Below, piece after piece: positions 1 to 9,600 of a stretch of DNA of 20,413 nucleotides (position 1 is the first letter of the stretch; every line of letters begins with the position of its first letter). A model generated the notes under the pieces. The model saw only the letters and a list, made by a program, of their open reading frames with translations, did no database searches and had not been told where the DNA came from. The stretch spans positions 1 to 20,413 of the forward strand of contig JAANSK020283601.1 in NCBI GenBank assembly GCA_011763485.2. The letters run 5' to 3'. Position numbers and translations under genes: made by a program. Origin of the DNA: Isoetes engelmannii. Taxonomy: Eukaryota; Streptophyta; Lycopodiopsida; Isoetales; Isoetaceae.

Positions 1-24
1 GGGGGGGGGGGGGGGGGGGGGGGG
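1..24. repeat. Poly-G homopolymer at window edge
   Basis: The window opens with 24 consecutive G bases and then passes directly into LINE sequence. A pure G run at the very first base is typical of a contig end or a no-signal read artefact. A genuine G tract cannot be excluded from this sequence. Confidence 0.85.
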
Positions 25-1377
25 AGAAGAGGGCACTGCAGTGAAGGTCAGTTGGAAAAAGTGCTTGCTGCCAAATCATTTCGGCGGCCTTGGGATGGTC
101 AATTTTCTTTTGCAGAGCAAAGTCATAATCTCTAAGTTTATTTGAAGAATTTTGAATAATGTGGATGAGTCCCCAGGATGCTGTATGGTTTACCAGTCTT
201 TGCAAATGTGCATTCCTTTTGGGTCTCCATCTGTTAGGCCACTCCTCCCTTGGGCCCTGCTTTACCCGCTGACAGCATACCCTAATGCTTTCCCATTTCT
301 TAGAGGGCTGCTAATTGCATGGGAGACTATACGGTCTCTGTCTCATTTTCACTATCATGCACACACTAGCGCTACTGCAAGTTGTTGGTGGATTCCCTTA
401 GATGGTGGTCCTCTGGTATCTTCAGTCTACCCATTGACGCAACGTAGATGGAGGTTGGCAGGTGTGCACATGATATCTGATTGGTATAATAGTCAGATGC
501 AGCTGCTGACATGGGAAGAGTTTAAAGCTAAGTTCCTCCGTTTAAGGTGAGATCGGGCTATTTGGCAGAAGGTGTCTTCAGTTCTTCCTCCAACAGCTTT
601 GGATAGTACATGAGCGTGTCAAAGCAGATAAGTTGATGAGCTCCATCTACAAGATCTTGCTTGCTGATGACGTCTTGCTTCCTTCATCCAAGTGGTCCCT
701 GATCATTCCTAGGGACCGACAGAAAGCAATATGGAAATGGGTTTGGGATAAACTGCTTCATCCCAAACGTTCTATTTTATGGTGGCAAGTAATTCATCGT
801 TGTGTGGGCGTCAATATTCTGGTGCACAGATTTCGCCCAGAGGTTTCTGCACTTTGTCCTTTATGTGCACTGAGGGACGAGACAATTGAGCATTGCTTCT
901 TCCTGTGTCGCCATCTCAGGCATGCTTGGTTGTGGCTTCAAGGCCTCTTTCACTGCAGTTTGAATAGCCAATAGGTGTTATTAGGAGTCTATCCAAGTAG
1001 CTGAGAAAATTTGGCGAAAAGAGCGTTTCATTTGGCCTCTGCATGGATCACTTGGCCCATTTGGAAAAGAAAGAATCTTCTCATATTCAAAGGTCTTGCT
1101 TGGTTCGATGCACAGGTTTTTCTCGAAGCCCAACAGCGAATCGTCAAGGCATTCGGGTTCTCATCAATTGCTAATGAGGTGAAGAACAGTATTTGGGAGC
1201 ACTATCTTCAGATTCATACTTGTGAGCTTTTGTGTGTTCTTTACACTGTTGAGATGTTGTATTTGAGTGGGGTGGTTTTGCTCTGGTGGAAATTTTCTCC
1301 ACTGAGTTCTTAATCCCCATTGTACCTTTTTGTATCTTTCTTTGGATAATAAAGACTCGAGTCCTTTCAAAAAAAAA
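25..1377 (+). mobile_element. L1-type LINE, 3' portion (RT tail, zf-RVT, poly-A end)
   Basis: This is the 3' part of a plant L1-like non-LTR retrotransposon, truncated on the left by the window edge. At about 48-150 the plus strand reads VSWKKCLLPNHFGGLGMVNF, the conserved segment just after the reverse-transcriptase catalytic core. Bases 152-550 continue with the linker region typical of plant LINE ORF2 (for example NAFPFLRGLLIAWETI). A zinc-finger (zf-RVT) domain follows at 633-974. Bases 1011-1313 hold the C-terminal tail (ASAWITWPIWKRKNLLIFKG). The 3' end carries AATAAA at 1348-1353 and an A9 tract at 1369-1377, as expected for target-primed insertion. Stop codons separate the coding blocks (after 550, after 974), so this copy is dead. 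No target-site duplication could be tested because the 5' end is missing. Bases 1378-1636 hold nothing recognisable. Confidence 0.88.
633..974 (+). CDS. zf-RVT zinc-binding domain fragment of LINE ORF2
   Basis: This is an open stretch of 113 residues inside the LINE. The domain reads KAIWKWVWDKLLHP, then ILWWQVIHRCVGV, then a C-x2-C pair (CPLC) and H-C residues in IEHCFFLC. That is the pattern of the zinc-binding domain found after reverse transcriptase in plant LINEs and LINE-derived genes. The ATG at 633 is simply the first in the open frame and is unlikely to be a true start. It is bounded by stops and has no independent gene structure, so it is a fragment of ORF2 and not a host gene. Confidence 0.75.
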   Translation: MMSSIYKILLADDVLLPSSKWSLIIPRDRQKAIWKWVWDKLLHPKRSILWWQVIHRCVGVNILVHRFRPEVSALCPLCALRDETIEHCFFLCRHLRHAWLWLQGLFHCSLNSQ

Positions 1378-1636
1378 GGGGGCTGGCCTTTCTTGTATTT
1401 CTATCTTATAAGAAAGCTTTTTTTATATCTCCATAAGGAAGTTGTCCGAGATAAAGAAGCTAAAGTAGGCTGTAAGCCATGAGGATATTGATGACTTCAT
1501 TATGAGGATGTCACATAATGTTTAAGGTAATATGAATGAATATACAACACGTAATAAGTAATGCTTCATCCCATCTGTGTCTGCAGTAGTTAGCAAAATA
1601 AGTCTGTGCTAGGCCTATCCTCTTAATGAACCTTCC

Positions 1637-1919
1637 CTTCTTTTTGCAGGTGTATGTGGCCCAGACCCTTTTTTTTTTTGTCTTTTTGCATATCTTACTA
1701 CGTGTTGCTCTCTAGGAAGAACAGATTTTGCATCATTTCAATTCTTGCTCCATTGTCAAGTTTTTTTTATTGCATGTCAGCCAACAACTCTGGGGCCGAT
1801 TTGATATCCTCGGTATGTTCATCTCCAACATGCACCGTTTGTCGTTGCCAGGTTATGCTCTTTCTAAGCTTATCATTTCTTTCAAGTGCCTACTAGACCA
1901 TTTGACCCCTGGATATATG
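1637..1919 (+). repeat. Dispersed 283-base repeat, copy 1
   Basis: This segment has an inverted, slightly diverged copy at 19359-19637. Shared landmarks in order are a TTGCAGGTGTA edge, GTGGCCCAGACCC followed by a T tract, GTTGCTCTCTAGGAAGAAC, CATGTCAGCCAACAACT, GGGGCCGATTTGATATC, CTTTCAAGTGCC and CTAGACCATTTGA, and a GGATATATG edge. Similarity stops sharply at both edges. No protein domain, TG...CA LTR ends or terminal inverted repeats were recognised, so the family is unknown. Its right edge abuts the gag remnant that starts at about 1920. Confidence 0.8.
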
Positions 1920-2890
1920 TGTAACAGGTTGTAAATACAAGTTATTCCATCTTGAGAGGATTGCTTAACTTGCTTAGTTTTCAAAGCTTCATCAATGGCT
2001 TTCTTAATAGTTGCTTGAATATCCATGGTAGAAAGTTGATTCTGAGATATTTGTGATTGTGACAACCCTCGAGGAGTTGTACCATATGGCATCCTACTAT
2101 AATCAATTAATTTTGGAGATACGTAATGAACATCTATAGTCGACAAGTTAGATTTAGCATTTTGGACTACTGGAGCGTATAAGCTAGGAATACCCTGCAT
2201 AGATGAGTTCATTCCTGCCAATTCCAATTGAGATGCAATCTTAATGGCCGCTTCTAAGGTAGTAGATGATTGCATTTTTACAAAAAAGCCCATGTTCTTA
2301 GGAAGTCCTTTTGTAAACCAACGAATCTGATACTCTACATCTGGAGGTTTAGGCTTTTTACCTAGAAGTCTACGGAATCTATTAACATAACTTTTGAACA
2401 GACTCCTCTGGCCATATAGTAAAATCTTGTAATTCATCATCCAATCTGTCTACAAAACCTGCTGGTCTAAAATTTTCTAAGAAGGCATCTTCTAACTCCT
2501 TCCAAGTTAAATAAGTTGTGCTCTTCAATCAGTTACGATACCATTCAGAAGCTCCTAAAGTCAATGTGGCTGGAAACCACCTTAGTCTCTTTGTATTGGT
2601 GTTTTCCTGGTTGGCCTCGCTCACAGTTAAGAAATGGCTTATATATGCATCTGGGTCTTCACCTACCTGACCATCAAAAGTACTATAACGCATACGAGCA
2701 TGTAGATTTGACCGGTATGATTGTCATATTCTGTAAAATTTGGCTTTGCCTCTGAAACAAATTCTTTAAATGGAAATCTTCCTCCTCTTTCAACTTACAT
2801 GCTATCTCCCTTCTTCTAAATCTTTCATGTCTCAATTGAGCTTGATGCTCTCTTTGTTCTTTAGTTAAAGAGGGATACATATAGATTCAG
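1920..2890 (-). mobile_element. Ty3-like retrotransposon gag remnant
   Basis: This is a fossil of an LTR retrotransposon, read on the minus strand. The segment nearest 2690 reads MRYSTFDGQVGEDPDAYISH and is followed by WFPATLTLGASEWY, TYLTWKELEDAFLENF and a proline-rich tail. That is the signature of the Ty3-type retrotransposon gag (capsid) domain. Upstream, at about 2730-2880, lies a charged stretch (KEQREHQAQLRHERFRRREI). No protease, reverse transcriptase, integrase or LTR was recognised nearby, so only the gag part survives. The copy is broken, with several breaks. No LTR pair is available to date it. Its 3' side ends in the dispersed repeat at 1637-1919. Confidence 0.75.
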
Positions 2891-3146
2891 ATAGGCTATC
2901 ACGTATTGAATGTTGTTTCACGGACAATGCTACAAGTCTCATTTTCGCGAACATCAACTCTCTTCTTACTTTTCTATTTTGGTATCTTGTAGCCTTTGAT
3001 AAGTTACACATCTCTCTATTGGTCATGTAGTCAACCCTAATACATGGTTGCCTTGTTCTCAAACCTCTTGGTTTTTTACCATTTAACAAGCCCTTAAAAT
3101 ATTTTGAGACTCTCATTCTAAAATCCCTTGCCTTTGGCATCGACAA
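2891..3146 (-). other. Unassigned basic coding-like stretch
   Basis: An open minus-strand frame of about 90 residues is rich in Arg and Lys (for example LLNGKKPRGLRTRQPCIRV and ATRYQNRKVRREL). It lies just upstream of the gag remnant, so it could be leader or N-terminal sequence of that element, or an unrelated remnant. It begins inside the first unit of the 78-base tandem duplication, so its apparent start is not informative. No domain was recognised. Confidence 0.25.
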
Positions 3147-3245
3147 GCAATATGAACACTAGTAGTTGCCCTTAAAATATTTTGAGACTCTCATTCTAAA
3201 ATCCCTTGCCTTTGGTATCGACAAGCAATATGAACACTAGTAGTT
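3090..3245. repeat. 78-base tandem duplication, two units
   Basis: Bases 3090-3167 and 3168-3245 are head-to-tail copies that differ at one base (C at 3138 versus T at 3216). The unit starts GCCCTTAAAATATTTTGAG and ends AACACTAGTAGTT. The near identity implies a recent duplication or an assembly artefact. Confidence 0.93.
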
Positions 3246-4600
3246 CATGAAGGGTTGTCGGATCAATGCTGATTCTTTTTCACATGAGATGTGCCTAAAC
3301 CTGCCTTCAACTATTATTGATTCCCCATTTACAGTAAAAGTGCCTTGCACCTTCGGTTTGCAGTACCCGTTCGACCCAGGGCATGACTCATCTAAGAATG
3401 GTCTCAGGTTCCGTATTTTAGATGCATATTTATATTCCATTTGCCAATAACCCCAGCATAAAGAAGCCAAACATGCATTTCCAGTACTTTCAGATATTTT
3501 TAAGGCTGTACAACCAACAAAATAATACAGTATAGTGATATAAGCAAAGTCAACTTACTATCTTGGTGGCTTGAGCATCTGTTATCCACTCCAAAGCCTC
3601 CCTTATCGACCCCAGATTACACAAATGTTTTGTACATGCAACAACCTGTTGATGAAACACGGAATATTAAAACATAACAACACATGAAACTAAATATTAT
3701 GCATTACCTCCGGTGATGAATGTTAACATGCTGAATTCTTTTGTGGTCTTCCCCCTTGTTATGCTCCTCAACTTTCTTCTCCCTAACCTCCTTTGCTCCA
3801 GCATTTTGAACATACCTAGAAGATTGAATATGTTGCCTCATGTTTGCGACCATAGATCCTGCTGGTGGAAACACCAAGAATGACTTGTTGCATAGTTTGC
3901 AAGCAATACAAATGCTACCAAATTTTATGTAGCTTGCTAAGCTACTCAAAAACGACACCGGACTGCTCCACAAAAGGAGTGATATCATTTAGTAAGAATT
4001 GCTCCACCCTAGTTTTATTCTGTTCAATAGTATCATTTGTTGCGTCCTTAACTTCATGATCTGTTGTTGTAACCAGTTCCACATGATTGGACCTATAATT
4101 ATCCTTATGTGTATCGGTGCCACAATATCTTGCTGTGAAGTTGTACATAGATGGCCACCTTTTCCATAACGTACATCACACTCCACGCATTATACATAAT
4201 GTATTACCCGACCATTTACATCTGCAGACATGAGTTCAAAGCGGTCATACCTACCAACATTTCTCATTTTGTTTGTGTAATTTCTTAAGTGCCTTTTCCA
4301 CTTATATATTTCGACCCTTGTAGCGAGTTTAGACTGCATTTTGTTCTCACATAAGGATCCCCCATTGCTACTGTCACTTATCACATCATGTTCACTTCGA
4401 GTATCTAAAACAACCTCTACTAACATCAACATGCAGATTCACTTGTTCTTCTAACTCTTCAACGATTAGAGATGGCTTTCTAAAAGGCTGAACCCTGCAG
4501 TCATCTGTGAGCCTTATGAGAACCTCATTATCTGTGACCTTAAACCTTCTCTCTTTCTTCTTTGACAACGGTAAGTTCCGCTCACCAAGAAAAACAAAAG
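3246..4600 (-). other. Patchwork of unrecognised coding-like stretches (possible decayed gene)
   Basis: Several minus-strand stretches look protein-coding but were not recognised. Bases 4430-4570 read KKKERRFKVTDNEVLIRLTD and onward. Bases 4200-4330 include RVEIYKWKRHLRNYTNKM. Bases 3790-3910 include IACKLCNKSF with later HIQSSRYVQN, loosely zinc-finger-like. Bases 3559-3645 form 29 open codons (VVACTKHLCNLGSIREALEW and onward) bounded by AG and GTAAGT, as an internal exon would be. Bases 3247-3496 include CWGYWQMEYKYASKIRNLRP and VQGTFTVNGESIIVEGRF, with an AG acceptor (TTGTACAG) before them. The phases of the last two do not match if they are joined directly. This could be a decayed host gene or a captured transposon gene. 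No function is assigned. Confidence 0.3.
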
Positions 4601-5415
4601 CATAACCATTGAGTCATTCCAACTCATCATTACCTATACATCAAATGATTACACAATATTTTCTAGTCAAAATATCATTTTTAGAAGCACGTAAACAAAC
4701 ATCTAAGCATCCTATAAGTACCTCAATATCCTATAAGCAAACTTGAAGAAGTACATGTTAACTTGTGCTCAACATATGCTTATAAAGATCTTTTCAGGTC
4801 AAGAAAAAAGGGCACAAGGCGATCACCAAAAAGGAAGGAAGGGTTGTCCGATTGAAGCAGGAAAATAGGTTTTCTACAGATTTGTATCTAGAAGCAAATG
4901 AGTATGATACATATTTTATAGTATGTAGCTTTCTTTGATGTTATTAATTAATAGATAATCATTGTATTTATTGCTACGACTCTCTTGCTGCAATCCACAT
5001 GTTATTTATGGTAATCCAGACAGAAAGGATGCTAGCAGAATTTTTAGTCACGATTTTTCAAGTTGAGGCCGCATAGACCTCTGCTAATACATTGATCTGC
5101 AAAAGCTGACCTACATAACATATAGGCCTTCAAAAGCTCATGGCTTGGTTTTTCGAAATTATGAAGTTGTCAAACAAAATGGGCATCTCTTGGGGTGGAA
5201 TGAATGAGGTGTATATGTTTGTTTAGCACAATTTAGAGCGCATGCAAGCGACATGATATGGAGACACAGATATGAGACGACTTTATATTTTTTGAAAGTG
5301 AATAACAGTGTCACAAAATCAACCTATATCTGGATTTTAATGAAGTAATTCTAGTTTTATATTGTCTAAATAGTCCATCTATTGTCCTCAATGAATTATA
5401 TGATAGCAGAATAAT
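4601..5415. other. AT-rich intergenic DNA, nothing recognised
   Basis: No open frame with recognisable protein similarity, RNA gene or terminal repeat was seen. A TTTTCAG acceptor-like site at about 4793-4799 precedes a short purine-rich stretch that soon meets stops, which is not convincing as an exon. Confidence 0.6.
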
Positions 5416-5465
5416 GCACATGCATCAATCATGAATTTTGTCACATGCATCAATCATGAACTTTG
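5416..5465. repeat. 25-base tandem duplication, two units
   Basis: Bases 5416-5440 and 5441-5465 repeat CACATGCATCAATCATGAA followed by a T-rich end. The units differ at two positions. A more degenerate echo (GAATTTTGCTTTTAGTTCC) follows to about 5504, suggesting local slippage. Confidence 0.85.
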
Positions 5466-5772
5466 CTTTCAGTTCCCTTCTCTGAATTTTGCTTTTAGTT
5501 CCTCTCATTTGAAGTCAGTCTCATATCTTAAGTTTTAAATCTGCACGGCCACTAGACTCTCTCTTCTGGGACATGGTATTTGAGAGCCTACTGTTAAGGT
5601 TTTTCCTCCCTGGAGGTTTTTTCATCCCGGCAGTAGGGATCCACTGTACAGTTATATTGTTTGTTTTTGGGTGTTGGGCTTGGGTGTTGATTGTTCTCTG
5701 CATGTACCATCTCATAGGCCTTTAGCCTCCGTGGACATTAAAATATACTTCCTTCCTTCCTAAAGGACAACC
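5466..5772. other. Intergenic DNA, no gene recognised
   Basis: This stretch holds a short TTCC microsatellite near 5751-5760 and a TGGTATTTGAGAGCC motif (5574-5588) that faintly resembles an initiator tRNA-Met primer-binding site. No retroelement coding sequence follows on either strand. Nothing else was recognised. Confidence 0.5.
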
Positions 5773-5891
5773 ACCATTAGGCGTTTCCAATAACCACCAA
5801 AAAGAAAAATTGATTTCTTCGAGCACCTTGTTTTTCTTTGACCATTAGGCGTTTCCCCATAACCACCAAAAATAAAATTTGATTTCTTCGA
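5773..5891. repeat. Tandem duplication of a 50-base unit with spacer
   Basis: Bases 5773-5822 and 5841-5891 share ACCATTAGGCGTTTCC, an AACCACCAAAAA core and TTGATTTCTTCGA, at a period of 68-69 bases. An ACCATTGG at 5891-5898 looks like the start of a third, aborted unit. A few substitutions and one indel separate the two units. Confidence 0.85.
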
Positions 5892-6324
5892 CCATTGGAG
5901 AGCCAGATTGGACCACTGGTTTCTAGACACCCTGGCGAGGAATGAGGACCTGATGAATCTCCTCGAAAAGGCCAAATTCCAATATTATTGGGCGGCGACA
6001 AAACCGGAGATTGTTTGTCCTCTACATAATAAACACATTACGTCATCAGATCTCCAACTGAACCTTTTTCAACGTATATCATGTAAAGAGTCAGTGTACT
6101 AATTTAGTGTGAAGTAGTTTCTCGTGGCGATGCGGTTGCCAATAATTGCACAGCACTTATTGCGCCACAGTTTATATCCCCAACAGCAACAAACAAAAGA
6201 AACTTATAATCGACAGACTGAGACGAATGGATGATATAGTACACTGTATTCCATTACAAGTAATCATAACAAACCCAATATAGTCGATGGGTAATAATAA
6301 ACTGAACAGGTTCACATCCGGAGG

Positions 6325-6330
6325 TTTATT
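6325..6330 (-). terminator. Candidate distal polyadenylation signal for CesA
   Basis: The plus strand reads TTTATT, which is AATAAA on the minus strand, 289 bases past the CesA stop. That is a normal plant 3' UTR distance. It is a motif match only. Confidence 0.35.
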
Positions 6331-6527
6331 GAAGGCAATAAATGCAGCAGTAGTCATCGAGCTTTCAATGCTCCCTCCATCTGATTTTATACATTTTAAT
6401 ATGATGCAGCACTTCTTTGACAAATTCATTTCTTTCATCCCTGTGCTGCTCAAAATCTGGGCCAAGCATACTGGCCAATTTGTGCTCTGCCCTGTTAGGA
6501 TGAACTGTAGTGTACTCTGTAGCCTCT

Positions 6528-6533
6528 TTTATT
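6528..6533 (-). terminator. Candidate proximal polyadenylation signal for CesA
   Basis: AATAAA on the minus strand, 86 bases past the CesA stop. It would give a short 3' UTR. Plant poly-A signals are loose, so either this site or the one at 6325 could be used. Confidence 0.35.
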
Positions 6534-6618
6534 ATCTCTGTGATTGAGACCATTCAGATGAAACTTAGGATCATTCTCCATCCATCAAAGATAAAAATTG
6601 TGGCGTGTCACAAAGCAT

Positions 6619-9600
6619 TTAACAGTTTATGCCACATTGCTCCAGCTTAGGCCCTTGAACCCTTGCTACAAATGGATTTATCCGGCCCCAAAGAAGTGAG
6701 AAGATTGAAGCTAGAAGAATAGACCACAAAATCACAACCGTGGGGGTGCGGTTTTGCCGTCCCATTAAGCCTTTCAAGAATGGATATAAGTGCACAATGA
6801 CCCAGAAGGCAAAAAACAATTTTCCAAACAGTGGTCCCCAAGATTGATACCCGCTAGTAATGGCATCAGAGAGACCAGCAACAACACCGACCATGTTGAT
6901 TAAGAGGATTGTAGTAGGAGGAATTAATAAGAATGTCCATTTGACAGCATACAATTCCCCGAAGTCTTCATCATCATTAGACTTTGTCGTCACAGTGAAG
7001 TTTGTATCGATACCAGCTAACACTTTAAGAAGGCCTTGAACAACAGCAAACAGATGAGAGGAAACTCCTCCAATGACCCAAAACTGTTCATTTCTCCACC
7101 ATTCCTCAATACCCACTCCACTCCACCGCATCTCCAAGAGACCAGTTGCAATGATAGAACCAAACAAGGCAAGAAACCACAAGCTCGCAAAATTGCCAAT
7201 CTGCAAGATACAAAAAGCATGGTTGTATTGCAGTAAAAGGGAAAAGACAAGATGCAAATTCAATAAGAAATTGTACCTCTGGAATTATGAACTTTCCAGT
7301 AAGCAAACACACTGCTGGTAAAACGCAATAAGCAATCAATGGTATTGATGTAAGAGGATAGACTGTGGTATTGATATAAGCTAATCTTTGAAGCCATTTC
7401 AGATGACCAGTGTATCCGTACCAAATTGGGCAATGCCTACTCAAAAATATTTCTACTGATCCAAGTGCCCAACGAAGCACCTGATCCAACCTGTTTGACA
7501 GGTTAATCGGGGCAGTTCCCTTGAATGCAGGCCGTGCAGGCATGCAATATATGGACCTCCAACCACGAGAATGCATTTTAAATCCAGTCAAGATGTCTTC
7601 AGTAACAGAACCATATATCCACCCAATCTGCATATTCCAAATATCGATCATGACAATGCCATTATACAAAAAGATAAACAGGGAGGCTGACCCATTTCTA
7701 ACCTCTTTTCCCCATTCTGTCTTGTCTTCATACCCGCAGCTAATAACGTGTATGGCTTCTTTCAAAAGGGAACTAGGACTGGCAGATTGTGGAACCCCTC
7801 CATTTTCCATAAATGTTGATGCAACAAACACAGGTGATTGACCAAACCTCTTTTCGAAGTTCTTTTGAGACATCAGCAATGATTTTTCATCATCAAGACC
7901 TAAAGCGGACAGCATATGATCAAAAAATCAAAATCTAGAAAGCAACTTTATCAACGACATTTCTTACCTTCTATCCCTTCCTCAATATCCTCAAGGTTGA
8001 ACATAGGTATTGTTGAATCTACGTGACTGTTAGCTTTTTTTTTCTTAGAACGTTTTGCTCTAGGCTTTTTCCCTTTTCTTGTTGGTCCACAGCATAACTG
8101 GCAGCAGTTGAAGGATGACCTTTTCTGGCTTGTGTTCCCAAGCGGCGCATCATAACCATAGAGCGCTTGTCTCCTGAAGACGCAACCAGTACCCACATAA
8201 ACTGGGCCCTGAATGCCATCTAGACCTTTCAAGTTTATCTGCACGCAAATGAATCAGCATATTAGCTAGATTCACTACATTGAAAAGTATTATCACAAAC
8301 AGAACTGCACATACATCAAAGAAAACAGTGTTACGATTGGCATATCGATCATTTCGGTCGATACCATCAAATCGTTGAGGAAACTGCACATAGCAGACTT
8401 TCTTTCCTACAGTGGGATCCATCATGAAGCACATAGCTTCCCTCAATGCATTGCTATTGTTGATATAGTGATCACAATCAAGATTGAGGAGGTATGGCGC
8501 ATTTGTAAGTACAGCAGAAACTCGAACCTACATATCAGCAAATTAAATTAAGACGTCTGACTAAAATAATCACAAACACCAGTCACATCACATTACCAAT
8601 GAATTCATTGCGCCCGCTTTTTTGTGATGGTTGAAACCAGGTCGTTTCTCACGAGAGACATAAACCAACCGAGGCAGCTCGTTGCCCTCTGTGTCATGGC
8701 CACCACTGTGCCCCAGGAAAACCTGCAAGATGGCAAATTCATAGTAAGAAAAAAGTTCTGTATGTTGATACTTCGATCAGATAGATCATCACCTGTATCA
8801 TGCCAGGATGATCACTGGTATTGTTTCCTGGCCATGGAGTACCATCTTGCAAGGTCCACCCTTCTTCTGGAACCTTTTTAGCATTCGCAACCAAGGCATT
8901 AACCTTTACCTTAAACTCTTCATATTCTCTCTACATTCAGCAGATCTAGCATCAGCAACCAGATAACATCAAGCTGTATACCAGGAAAAGGAATAAAGAG
9001 AGAGATAATCTTGTTTACCTTCATAGCTCGGCGCTCTTTAACAAAGGAAGGTTCTACTTTGTCCTTTAAGTAGTCAATTTTTTGTGCAAAATATGGATCA
9101 GGAGCACGGGGTTCAATGTTGAACTTCTTACAAAAGGGCACCCACTTCCTTGCAAATTCAGAAGTCTCAGAGAGGGCCTCAAATGTTAACATTGCGGCAC
9201 CGTCATCAGATACATAACAAGAAACCTTGTCTACAGGATAGTTAACAGAAAGAATTGAGAGAATTGTATTTGCTGTAACCAGTGGAGGCTCCTTGTGTGG
9301 ATCTACCGTACTGACATACACATCAACAGCTGCCAATTGTGATGGTTCCCCTTCTCTTTCATACCTAACAGGCACCAAGAAAAACGTTATTTTTTATGTC
9401 AGGACTATAGAAGATCAGTAACAATGAAGCAATACCTTAGAGACAGCCTGTCTAGATATGTTTCCCGGCAAATGGGAAGCCATTTCGGGAACTGATCTAG
9501 GATCCATGAGAATGCAAACCAAATCTCACAGATTACTGATGTTAACCATAACGGGATCGCGTCCTTCACAGGATTCAGTATACGATAGCGGAAGAAGAAA

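Larger units (their letters stand above)
5892..6618. other. 3' flank of CesA, including probable 3' UTR
   Basis: This is the region downstream of the CesA stop on the minus strand. Short open frames exist on both strands, but none resembles a known protein. The part next to 6618 is expected to be 3' UTR. Two AATAAA motifs on the minus strand are listed separately. Confidence 0.5.

Noticed and set aside
5574-5588. TGGTATTTGAGAGCC, resembling a tRNA-Met primer-binding site
   Set aside because: It needs a two-base insertion relative to the usual motif, and no LTR or gag follows on the plus strand.
6172-6553. Overlapping minus-strand open frames downstream of CesA
   Set aside because: They lie in the expected 3' UTR or flank, overlap each other in different frames, and match no family.
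7521-7841. 106-codon plus-strand open frame
   Set aside because: Antisense shadow of CesA exons 12 and 13.
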